A DNA stretch of 29,325 nt from Caryophanales bacterium (GTDB lineage: Bacteria > Bacillota_I > Bacilli_A > RFN20 > CAG-826), in NCBI GenBank assembly GCA_028726925.1, contig JAQYPI010000121.1:1-29325 (forward strand). The letters are read 5' to 3'. Shown here in pieces: positions 22,890 to 29,325 of the stretch (positions are counted from its first letter, which is position 1; every line of letters starts with the position of its first letter). Under the pieces are notes generated by a model. That model had not been told where the DNA came from and made no database searches. It saw only the letters and a list, made by a program, of their open reading frames with translations. The position numbers and the translations under genes are program-made.

Positions 22890-22895
22890 GACGAA

Positions 22896-22924
22896 AGTAT
22901 ACACATACGCGTGGGGGCCTGCAA
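22896..22924 (-). promoter_or_regulatory. Sigma-A-type promoter of rpsB-tsf
   Basis: TTGCAG (22924-22919), a 17-bp spacer and TATACT (22901-22896) lie on minus, with TG upstream of the -10. It is located just after the xerC stop and is one of the best promoters in the window. Confidence 0.75.
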
Positions 22925-22961
22925 GGAAAATCGAGAGACAGTTCCCCTTATGGGGATTCGC

Positions 22962-23900
22962 CTACTTTTTCGTTCTTTGCGGAAAGCAGCGGGCGTATTG
23001 CTCCTGCATGTCTTCCGTAGTCAAATGAGTGTAAACCTGCGTCGTGTTGATGGACTCGTGGCCGAGCAATTCCTGGATGAGGCGAAGGTCCGCCCCGTTT
23101 TGCAAAAGGTGCGTGGCAAACGTGTGGCGGAGTTCGTGGGGGTGGAGGTCAAGATGGGTCCCGATCTTCTTCTCGATCGTGGCCAAGATGTATTCAAGGC
23201 CGCGAACCGTAAGGGCATTTCCTTGGGCGTTCAAAAAGAATGGCTTGGACTTTTTCAATGCAACGTCCTGCTTATTTTTGGCCAAAAGGGCCGGGCGGAG
23301 TTCCTCTTGGTATCGCCGCATCCACTTCTCCGCGGCCTGTCCAAAAGGGACCATTCGAACTTTCTTGCCCTTGCCATAGACGCGGATCATGCGGCTCCGA
23401 TAGTCGATGGAACGCGGTTCGAACGCGATGAGCTCGGAAGCTCGCATCCCTGACGCGTAAAGAAGTTCCAAGATGGCTTGGTCGCGCACCATGAGGGCAT
23501 CACCCCTTTGCGCGTTTGCATCAAGTAAAGACTTCACTTGCTCGAAAAAGAGGGCAGTGGGGTACTTGATTTCGGCTTTTGGGGAGGAAAAACCCTCGAA
23601 CGGGTTATCGGGGAATTCGCTCGGTGAACGCTTCCTCAAGTGACGGTAGAAAAGGCGGAGGGCAGAGAGGCGCCTGCCGAGGGTCCTCTTCCCGATGCCG
23701 CGCCGAATCTCGGTGGAAAGGAATTCCGTGATCAATGCCTCGCCCACCTCGTTGAGCGCGACGTCTTTCGCTTGGAGGAAGCGGAGGAAAATCTCGATGT
23801 CGTTAACATAGGCGTCCGCGGTTTTGGAGGAATAGCCACGAGAAAAGAGTAATTCTTGGACGAAAGGCTGAAGCAAGGGGAGGAACGCTTCGTCAATCAT
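22962..23900 (-). CDS. xerC: Tyrosine recombinase XerC/XerD type
   Basis: A 312-residue site-specific recombinase, expected to resolve chromosome dimers at dif near the terminus. The N-terminal SAM-like core-binding domain covers about 1-95 (SRGYSSKTADAYVNDIEIFL, then KRTLGRRLSALRLFYRHL). The catalytic domain shows Arg153 in GMRASELI, Lys177 in YGKGKK, His255 and Arg258 in HPHELRHTFATHLL, His281 in LGHESINTTQVY and nucleophile Tyr290. The position after trmFO and topA matches the codV (xerC) locus of Bacillota, so it is a housekeeping enzyme rather than the integrase of the nearby islands. The start overlaps the trmFO stop by 8 nt. Confidence 0.93.
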   Translation of the reverse strand: MIDEAFLPLLQPFVQELLFSRGYSSKTADAYVNDIEIFLRFLQAKDVALNEVGEALITEFLSTEIRRGIGKRTLGRRLSALRLFYRHLRKRSPSEFPDNPFEGFSSPKAEIKYPTALFFEQVKSLLDANAQRGDALMVRDQAILELLYASGMRASELIAFEPRSIDYRSRMIRVYGKGKKVRMVPFGQAAEKWMRRYQEELRPALLAKNKQDVALKKSKPFFLNAQGNALTVRGLEYILATIEKKIGTHLDLHPHELRHTFATHLLQNGADLRLIQELLGHESINTTQVYTHLTTEDMQEQYARCFPQRTKK

Positions 23901-25182
23901 TCTTCACTCGCTCCGCGAAAGCGCGCATCGCCTCAAGCGACGCGGAGATGGTCGCATCCCGGTTTTCTTTCTTCGCCATGGGCAAAAGGGCCCAGTTCGC
24001 GTTCATCGGGGAAAAGGAAGAGGGGGAGGCATGGAGGATATAGGAAACAAGGCCCCCGTAAATCGTCTCTCGGGGCACCTTGAGGAAGTCTTTTCCCTCC
24101 AGACGACGGGAGGCGTGAATCGCGGCGAGGATGCCCATCGCGGCACTTTCGACATACCCTTCCACCCCGGACAATTGGCCGGCGACAAAGACGTTTGGCA
24201 GGACTTTCAGAGACAGGTCATTTTGCAAAACAAGGGGGGCATTGATGTAAGAATTGCGGTGCATGAGCCCGTAGCGTAGGAATTCGGCATGCTCCAAACC
24301 CGGGATCATCGAGAAGACGCGCTTCTGCTCCGGGTAAGTGAGATTCGTCTGGAAACCGACGATGTTGTAATAGTCGCCGAGCTTGGTGTCCTGCCGCAAT
24401 TGAACGACGGCATAGGGCTTTGGGTGTTCCGGCGTCTCGAGACCAAAAGGCTTCAAAGGGCCGTGACGAAGGGTCTCGAGTCCCCTGCTCGCGATGACTT
24501 CAACGGGCAAACAGCCTTCAAAATAATGGGTATCGAATTCGTGGGTGAGGGCTTTTTTCGCGCCGATGAGTTCCTTGACGAACGCGAAATACTCCGCCTT
24601 GTTCATCGGGCAATTGATGTAGCCACCATCTTCTTGCTCGTAGCGGGATTTCACGTAGGCCTTCGAAAAATCGATGGAATCCTTTTTCACGATGGGGGCG
24701 CTGGCATCGAAAAACGAAAGGTTCTTGACGCCTAGCTTATCCGAAAGATCCGCGAGCAAATCGGGGCTCGTGAGAGGACCCGTCGCCAAAATGACGAGGC
24801 GGTCCTCCGGCAAGGCGCGGATTTCCTCGCGATGCAAATGGAAGGAGGGGAAGGCCATCAGGCGTTCCGTGATGAAACGCGCGAAATGTTCGCGGTCCAC
24901 CCCAAGGGCATTGCCGGAAGGGATTTCGGAATAATCGGCGGCTTCCATCATGAGGGAGCCGAGGCACCGCATCTCTTCTTTTAGAAGGCCGCAGGCGTTG
25001 TCGAGGCGTTTCGATTTCAGGGAATTCGAACAAACGAGCTCGCCGAGGTACTCGGTTTCGTGGGCGCCGTCTTGATAGGTGGGGCGGGCATCGAAAAGAT
25101 GCACATCATACCCCCGTTTTAAAAGGAAATATGCCGCTTCGGAACCCGCGAGCCCGCCACCGATGATATCGACCCGCATCAT
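23893..25182 (-). CDS. trmFO: Methylenetetrahydrofolate-tRNA (uracil-5-)-methyltransferase TrmFO
   Basis: The folate- and FAD-dependent enzyme that makes m5U54 in the tRNA T-loop; cytosolic. It has 429 residues (B. subtilis 435). The FAD-binding GGGLAGSEAA is at 8-17. Cys51 in ELVCSNSLKS and Cys224 in YFEGCLPVEVI correspond to the two catalytic cysteines (53 and 226 in B. subtilis). The C-terminus contains VFVAGQLSGVEGYVESAAMG, the second FAD-binding segment. It begins ATG ATG 3 nt after the topA stop; the first ATG is used here but the second is equally possible. Confidence 0.97.
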   Translation of the reverse strand: MMRVDIIGGGLAGSEAAYFLLKRGYDVHLFDARPTYQDGAHETEYLGELVCSNSLKSKRLDNACGLLKEEMRCLGSLMMEAADYSEIPSGNALGVDREHFARFITERLMAFPSFHLHREEIRALPEDRLVILATGPLTSPDLLADLSDKLGVKNLSFFDASAPIVKKDSIDFSKAYVKSRYEQEDGGYINCPMNKAEYFAFVKELIGAKKALTHEFDTHYFEGCLPVEVIASRGLETLRHGPLKPFGLETPEHPKPYAVVQLRQDTKLGDYYNIVGFQTNLTYPEQKRVFSMIPGLEHAEFLRYGLMHRNSYINAPLVLQNDLSLKVLPNVFVAGQLSGVEGYVESAAMGILAAIHASRRLEGKDFLKVPRETIYGGLVSYILHASPSSFSPMNANWALLPMAKKENRDATISASLEAMRAFAERVKND

Positions 25183-25185
25183 GGC

Positions 25186-27324
25186 TCACTTCCCCGGTTT
25201 TTTGGTTTTGTCTTCGATCCACTCGTGATAACGGCAACGAGGGAAGTTGGTGCAACCGAGGAACTGCGCTTTCTTGCCTTGCTTGAGCACGAGATGGCCT
25301 TTCCCGCATTGGGGGCAAGGTTTCACGTAATCCGCTTCGGTGTAGACGACTTTGGGTTTCGGCTCACTCACCTTCCCGTCGAGGGATTTGGTGAAGCGAC
25401 AGGTCGGGAAATTGCTGCAGCCGATGAACTTCTCACCTTTTCTCGAATGTTTGTAGAGCAAAGGTTTCCCACATTCGGGGCAAAGTTCGCCAGTCGGCTC
25501 ATCTTGCGGACGGTCGGACTTGATGTATTTGCAAGTCGGGTAATTGCTGCAGCCGATAAATTCATCGCCTTTGCGGCTCCTCTTGATCACCAAGGGAGCT
25601 CCGCAGACCGGGCAATTCTCCCCGGTGAGGCGAGGAGGTTCTTTATAGATGACGGTTTTGACTTTCTCAAAATTCTCGATGAAAGGATCATAGAATTCAC
25701 GCATCGTCTGAAGCAAGGATTCCTCGCCGAACTCAACCTTGTCCAAGGTGGATTCCATCTCGGCGGTATAGGACGTGGAAACGACGTCCGGGAAATACTT
25801 TTTAAGGACGGTGATCGTCTTCTTCCCGTCTTCGGTCGGGGTCAAAACGCCTTTGTTCGAGGAAACGTATTTCCGTTTCAAAAGGGTTTCGATCGTGCTC
25901 GCGTAGGTCGACGGCCTGCCGATTCCTTTTTCTTCCATCGCTTTGACGATGGAGGCTTCGTTATAAGCCGGTTCGGGCTTCGTGAATTTCTGTTGGGCGT
26001 CGATGCTTGCGACGGGGAGGGCGGAGCCTTCTTCCATCGCGGGAAGCGTCGAGGCTTCATCCTCCTCGGCATCGCGATAAAGAACCGAGAAGCCCGGGAA
26101 CAGGGTTCTGGATCCCTTGAGGGAGAAGACTAGTCCGTTCCCTTCGACGGAAACGGTCGTGGCTTCAACGGATTTCGGGGCCATGACGGAAGCCATGGCG
26201 CGGGAATAGATGAGCCGATAAAGCTTACTCTCGTCCGAAGAGAGATAAGGGGCGACCTTCTCAGGCGTGCGATGCGTCCCGGTCGGGCGGATCGCCTCGT
26301 GGGCATCTTGGACGTTATCTTTCTTCTTCGCGTTACGAAGGGGGCCAACGTAATCCGGTCCCCACGTTTCGAGGATGAAGGGTTTCGCGTGGCGGGAATA
26401 GAATTCGGGGCTGATTCGCGTGGAGTCGGTACGCATGTACGTGATCAAACCGACGTGTTCCCCGGCGATGTCCATGCCTTCGTACAGGCGCTGGGCGACC
26501 GCTTGAGTCCTCGCGTTCGAGAAATGGTATTTCGTGTAGGCTTCCTGTTGCATCGAGGAAGTCGTAAAGGGGAGTTTCGGATAAATGGTTTTCGGAGTTT
26601 TGACAATCGAAGAAATCGTCAATTCATTCGGGATTCTCGCGACAATCGCGTCGGCCTCTTCTTTCGTTTTGCACGCGAAGGGCTGGCCATCGACTTTGAC
26701 AAGGCTGGCTTTGTATTTCTTTCCAGCGATGAGGACTTCAATCTCGATTGTCCAATATTCTTCCGGTACAAAAGCGTCTATTTTTTCCTTCCGTTCGACG
26801 ATCATGCCGAGGGTCGAGCTTTGCACGCGACCGGCGCTCTGGACGCCGATATAGCGTTGGAGCAAGGAGGACACCTTAAAGCCGATGATGCGATCTTCCA
26901 TTCTCCGAGCTTCTTGGGCCTTGACGAGATTTTCGTCAATGGTCGAAGGGCTCTCAAGAGCTTCGAGAATCGCGGGCTTCGTGATTTCGTGGAAGCGGAG
27001 GCGCTTCGTGGAACCGACGGGAAGACGCAACACCTGGGCCAAATGCCAAGAGATGGCTTCTCCCTCGCGGTCAGGGTCGGTCGCGAGATAAACTTCTTCG
27101 GCTTTATGGGCGGCATCGGAAAGGCGCGAAACGATTTCCGCCTTCCGCGGAGAAAGAACATAGTCCGGCTTGAAGCCGTTTTCGACATCGATCCCAAGCC
27201 CGCCTTTTCCGCGGGTCGAAAGATCGCGAATATGGCCTTGCGATGCCATGACCGTGAAATCGTCGCCCAAGTAGCGGCGGATGGTCTCACATTTTTTCGG
27301 TGACTCAACAATGACTAGTTTCAT
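25186..27324 (-). CDS. topA: DNA topoisomerase I (type IA)
   Basis: Relaxes negative supercoils through a 5'-phosphotyrosine link. It has 712 residues. The TOPRIM domain has IVESPKK (5-11) and DPDREGEA (83-90). The catalytic Tyr296 lies in GLITYMRTDSTR. The C-terminus (about 570-705) carries three four-cysteine zinc ribbons, beginning CPVCGAP, CPECGKP and CPQCGKG, each closed by an FxGCxNxPxC block. This is the usual Bacillota organisation. It is first in the topA-trmFO-xerC unit. The ATG at 27324 lies 12 nt after a -10 box and has no SD, so the mRNA leader is likely only about 5 nt. Confidence 0.97.
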   Translation of the reverse strand: MKLVIVESPKKCETIRRYLGDDFTVMASQGHIRDLSTRGKGGLGIDVENGFKPDYVLSPRKAEIVSRLSDAAHKAEEVYLATDPDREGEAISWHLAQVLRLPVGSTKRLRFHEITKPAILEALESPSTIDENLVKAQEARRMEDRIIGFKVSSLLQRYIGVQSAGRVQSSTLGMIVERKEKIDAFVPEEYWTIEIEVLIAGKKYKASLVKVDGQPFACKTKEEADAIVARIPNELTISSIVKTPKTIYPKLPFTTSSMQQEAYTKYHFSNARTQAVAQRLYEGMDIAGEHVGLITYMRTDSTRISPEFYSRHAKPFILETWGPDYVGPLRNAKKKDNVQDAHEAIRPTGTHRTPEKVAPYLSSDESKLYRLIYSRAMASVMAPKSVEATTVSVEGNGLVFSLKGSRTLFPGFSVLYRDAEEDEASTLPAMEEGSALPVASIDAQQKFTKPEPAYNEASIVKAMEEKGIGRPSTYASTIETLLKRKYVSSNKGVLTPTEDGKKTITVLKKYFPDVVSTSYTAEMESTLDKVEFGEESLLQTMREFYDPFIENFEKVKTVIYKEPPRLTGENCPVCGAPLVIKRSRKGDEFIGCSNYPTCKYIKSDRPQDEPTGELCPECGKPLLYKHSRKGEKFIGCSNFPTCRFTKSLDGKVSEPKPKVVYTEADYVKPCPQCGKGHLVLKQGKKAQFLGCTNFPRCRYHEWIEDKTKKPGK

Positions 27325-27336
27325 AGAAACGTCCGA

Positions 27337-27365
27337 ATGATAGGAAGACTTTTTTGCCTTGTCAA
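27337..27365 (-). promoter_or_regulatory. Sigma-A-type promoter of topA-trmFO-xerC
   Basis: A perfect -35 TTGACA (27365-27360), a 17-bp spacer and TATCAT (27342-27337) lie on minus. The ATG follows 12 nt after the -10, leaving no room for an SD. Confidence 0.8.
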
Positions 27366-27390
27366 AGGGTACGCCCTCCCTTTTTCTATA

Positions 27391-27411
27391 TATAAATAAG
27401 GATTATTTATA
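27391..27411. repeat. Perfect 9-bp AT-only inverted repeat upstream of topA
   Basis: TATAAATAA (27391-27399) and TTATTTATA (27403-27411) are separated by GGA. The repeat lies between the dprA stop and the topA promoter. It could be an operator, a supercoiling-sensitive site or a weak 3' end for dprA; no T-tract makes it a strong terminator. Confidence 0.6.
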
Positions 27412-27436
27412 GGGGCTTGAGAAATAATTTTTGCCT

Positions 27437-28237
27437 TCATTCAGCCTCTTCAATGCGAAGGCTTTCCGAGCTTCTTCCCATCTGGAAAAGGACGTCCTCC
27501 GCGGATGTGATGAGGGCCGCGCCATCCTGGATCAGGCGATTGCATCCGGTCTCGCAATCCGCGGGGAAGGGGACCGCCCCGACGTCTTTCCCCATCTCGG
27601 CGGCAAAGGCGACGGTGATCATCGTCCCGCTGCGGGGCTTGGCTTCGGCCACGACGATCATGCGGCTGAGGCTCGCGATGATTCGATTGCGATTTGGAAA
27701 ATGTTCCGCGGACGGCTCGACGCCCAACGGGTATTCCGAAAGGACGAGCCCGTCTTTCTCGATTCGTTTCTGCAAATCCGCGTTCTCGGATGGATAATAG
27801 CGATCCACGCCGTTGCCAAGGATCGCGACGGCCTTGCCATAGGGAAAAGCGGCTTCTAAAGCCGTCCCGTCGATGCCCCTTGCGATGCCCGATACCACGA
27901 CGGCACCGCTTTTCGCGAGCCCTTCTCCCAGGGATTTGGCCATCTTTTTCCCGTAATCGGAAGCGGCACGGCTGCCGATGATGGCGACGCAGCGAGATTC
28001 ATCATTCAACAAAGAAAGGTTTCCTTTGTAATAAAGGGCCAAAGGCGGCTTGGGGCAATGCTGCAGGATTTTGGGGTAATCGTCATCCATGATCGTGACG
28101 ATTTTGCATGGATATCGATCGGCGAAATGGTCGGCCTCGTTCGGGACCGGCCTTTGCTCCACAATGTGGTCGTATATCTTTCTCCAATTGCCTCGATAGT
28201 GGTCAGATAGGTAAGCAATGATGTCTCTTGGTTGCAT
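27437..28237 (-). CDS. dprA: DNA-processing protein DprA (Smf)
   Basis: Protects incoming single-stranded DNA and loads RecA during natural transformation. It has 266 residues, a short form with a brief N-terminal helical region (1-60) and the Rossmann-like DprA core. Motifs: VAIIGSRAASDYG (84-96), VVSGIARGIDGTALEAA (114-130), AILGNGVDRYYPSEN (138-152), SEYPLGVEP (167-175), FPNRNRIIASLS (180-191) and AKPRSGTMITVAFAAEMGK. It lacks the C-terminal winged-helix domain found in some homologues. The SD AAGGAG lies 8 nt before the ATG. Other competence genes are not in the window. Confidence 0.95.
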   Translation of the reverse strand: MQPRDIIAYLSDHYRGNWRKIYDHIVEQRPVPNEADHFADRYPCKIVTIMDDDYPKILQHCPKPPLALYYKGNLSLLNDESRCVAIIGSRAASDYGKKMAKSLGEGLAKSGAVVVSGIARGIDGTALEAAFPYGKAVAILGNGVDRYYPSENADLQKRIEKDGLVLSEYPLGVEPSAEHFPNRNRIIASLSRMIVVAEAKPRSGTMITVAFAAEMGKDVGAVPFPADCETGCNRLIQDGAALITSAEDVLFQMGRSSESLRIEEAE

Positions 28238-28321
28238 TCGAATACTCCTTCTCTATTCTTAGAGCCAAAAAAGGAGCGAAAATTCGCCACGAGTTTTCGT
28301 TTCTTCAAGAGAAAGAACATA

Positions 28322-28340
28322 GATAGTTCAAAGAACTATC
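28322..28340 (-). terminator. Hairpin directly after rnhB
   Basis: A perfect 8-bp inverted repeat GATAGTTC/GAACTATC with a 3-nt loop begins 3 nt after the rnhB stop. The following minus sequence, TATGTTCTTTC, is T-rich but interrupted, so termination is probably partial and dprA may be reached by read-through. Confidence 0.55.
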
Positions 28341-28343
28341 GCC

Positions 28344-28964
28344 TCAAAATAACGTGAGTTGCTTTGTGTAAAATTTCGCGACCGGGGCGAACGTCTTGCG
28401 GTGAATCCCCTCGATCGGACCATATTTGTCCAGCTCTTCCATGTGCTTTTTCGTCCCATACCCTTTGTGGGTTCCGAACGAAAACTGCGGATAAGCGCGC
28501 TCGAGTTCTTCCATGTAACGATCCCTCGTCACTTTGGCGAGGATCGAGGCGGCGGCGATGCACATAGCTTTGGCGTCTCCCTTGATGATCGGAACGACAG
28601 GAACGGAAAGCCCACGGAGGGGCATCGCGTCCGTCAGAATCAATTGATAGGGAACGTTCAACTGAGCAATGGCTTCTTTCATCGCCTTCTGGGTCGCGGC
28701 ATAGATATTCATGCGGTCGATTTCCTCGGCGGTAGCAAACGCGATGCCATAGGAAAGGGCGTGGGCCTTGATTTCGTCGTAGAGCGCGTCCCGTTGTTTC
28801 GCGGTCAATTGCTTGGAGTCGTTGATCAGGTCGTTTTGGTAGTCAGACGGCAAAATGGCCGCCGCGGCGCATACGGGTCCGGCGAGGGGGCCCCGCCCCG
28901 CCTCATCGACGCCGACGATCGCCATGACGGTATCCGAGTAATAGGATTTCTCAAAGTCAAGCAT
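28344..28964 (-). CDS. rnhB: Ribonuclease HII
   Basis: Cleaves the RNA strand of RNA:DNA hybrids and removes misincorporated ribonucleotides. It has 206 residues. The catalytic DEDD set is visible: Asp20 and Glu21 in GVDEAGRGPLAGPV, Asp112 in TDAMPL and Asp130 in KGDAKAMCIAAASILAKV. Also seen are NDSKQLT (48-54) and GTHKGYGTKKHMEEL. The protein ends KQLTLF, a C-terminal QLxLF beta-clamp-binding motif, identical in its last five residues to PolC in this window. The start overlaps the rbgA stop by 8 nt (ATGCTTGA). Confidence 0.97.
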   Translation of the reverse strand: MLDFEKSYYSDTVMAIVGVDEAGRGPLAGPVCAAAAILPSDYQNDLINDSKQLTAKQRDALYDEIKAHALSYGIAFATAEEIDRMNIYAATQKAMKEAIAQLNVPYQLILTDAMPLRGLSVPVVPIIKGDAKAMCIAAASILAKVTRDRYMEELERAYPQFSFGTHKGYGTKKHMEELDKYGPIEGIHRKTFAPVAKFYTKQLTLF

Positions 28965-29325
28965 CGGGCGCTTCCAAGGAAAGACGGCCGAGTATCCCGT
29001 CTTTGAATTCTTTGATCAACGCATAAGCGGCTTTCTCTTCCGAGGGTTTGGATCCTTCGAGCAACCCACGGCGCATCGCCACACGTTCCAAAATTTCGTT
29101 CGAGTCTAGTCCCGAGATATCTTCGATCCCGAAGCGTTCATCGAGGGCATGGGGGTAGTTTTCTTTGAGATACGCAAGCAAGGAAAGCGACAAATCGAGA
29201 GTTGGCAAAACCTCTTCTTTCATGGAGCCAAGAAGGGCGAGGCGAATGGCTTGGGCGGAATCCGGATAATTCATCGGCAGGATGCCCGGAGTGTCGAGGA
29301 CGACGAAATCCTCGTTAAGCTTGAT
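28957..29325 (-). CDS. rbgA: Ribosome biogenesis GTPase RbgA (YlqF), 5' part outside window
   Basis: Only the C-terminal 122 residues are visible; the reading frame is open to the window edge. The visible part starts just before VVLDTPGIL, the G3 motif (DTPG) of the circularly permuted GTPase. It continues with QAIRLALLGSMKEEVLP, a C-terminal helical domain with YPHALDERFGI, and RRGLLEGSKPSEEKAAYALI, ending GILGRLSLE like other YlqF proteins. RbgA is needed for late assembly of the 50S subunit. The rbgA-rnhB order and the 8-nt overlap match the Bacillota core cluster. Confidence 0.92.
   Translation of the reverse strand: MKLNEDFVVLDTPGILPMNYPDSAQAIRLALLGSMKEEVLPTLDLSLSLLAYLKENYPHALDERFGIEDISGLDSNEILERVAMRRGLLEGSKPSEEKAAYALIKEFKDGILGRLSLEAPDA

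Noticed and set aside
22962..23900. Tyrosine recombinase as integrase of the island or cassette
   Set aside because: It sits in the conserved topA-trmFO-xerC position and is translationally coupled to trmFO, so it is the housekeeping Xer recombinase.
1..29325. CRISPR array, rRNA genes, riboswitches, replication origin
   Set aside because: No regularly spaced repeats, rRNA sequence, recognisable riboswitch core or DnaA-box cluster was found on reading both strands.

Overview
The window looks like a chromosomal segment of an uncultured member of the Bacillota (Bacilli-like; I would not go below class). The reasons are a Gram-positive PolC replicative polymerase and the conserved minus-strand order rbgA-rnhB-dprA-topA-trmFO-xerC-rpsB-tsf-pyrH-frr-uppS-cdsA-dxr-rseP-polC, which follows the B. 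subtilis order but lacks hslVU, codY and proS. The backbone is moderately GC-rich. TGA is a true stop codon (trmFO, dprA, topA and others end with it), so this is code 11, not a mycoplasma code.

Layout. 1-4100: a partial Mbeg1-like (DUF2974) lipase-fold protein on minus that starts with GTG, a divergent MFS transporter, a nitroreductase-like protein, and a GNAT acetyltransferase gene broken by one in-frame TGA. 4130-5640: an AT-rich two-gene cassette of unknown function. It is flanked by two copies of a terminator-containing repeat, next to a tRNA-Ala gene, and its promoter carries a G8 tract between -35 and -10. 5679-6485: tRNA-Ala(CGC), tRNA-Arg(CCT) and tRNA-Pro(CGG) on minus, with a small P-II-like protein on plus. 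6581-17216: polC, rseP, dxr, cdsA and uppS as one tightly packed transcription unit, then frr-pyrH as another. 17221-20865: an accessory island, mostly on plus, that splits the normally adjacent tsf and pyrH. It carries an XRE regulator, an ImmA/IrrE-type metallopeptidase, a DUF4417 protein, a small toxin-like protein with an IGDGGTAD motif, and an immunity-like protein. 20866-29325: tsf-rpsB with a clear promoter and leader, xerC-trmFO-topA with a clear promoter, then dprA, rnhB and the 3' part of rbgA.

How the genes fit together. The core genes cover replication (PolC), topology and chromosome resolution (TopA, XerC), RNA:DNA hybrid repair (RNase HII), translation (S2, EF-Ts, RRF, RbgA, TrmFO), UMP phosphorylation (PyrH), isoprenoid/undecaprenyl and phospholipid precursors (Dxr, UppS, CdsA), regulated membrane proteolysis (RseP) and DNA uptake (DprA). 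Many neighbours overlap (ATGA, TAATG or 8-nt overlaps), which suggests translational coupling. Several first genes of transcription units (pyrH, uppS, topA, the MFS gene) have a -10 box only 6-12 nt before the ATG and no Shine-Dalgarno sequence, so leaderless or nearly leaderless mRNAs are likely.

The best candidates for something new are the island between tsf and pyrH, especially the overlapping DUF4417 / IGDGGTAD / immunity-like trio, and the possibly phase-variable AT-rich cassette next to tRNA-Ala.
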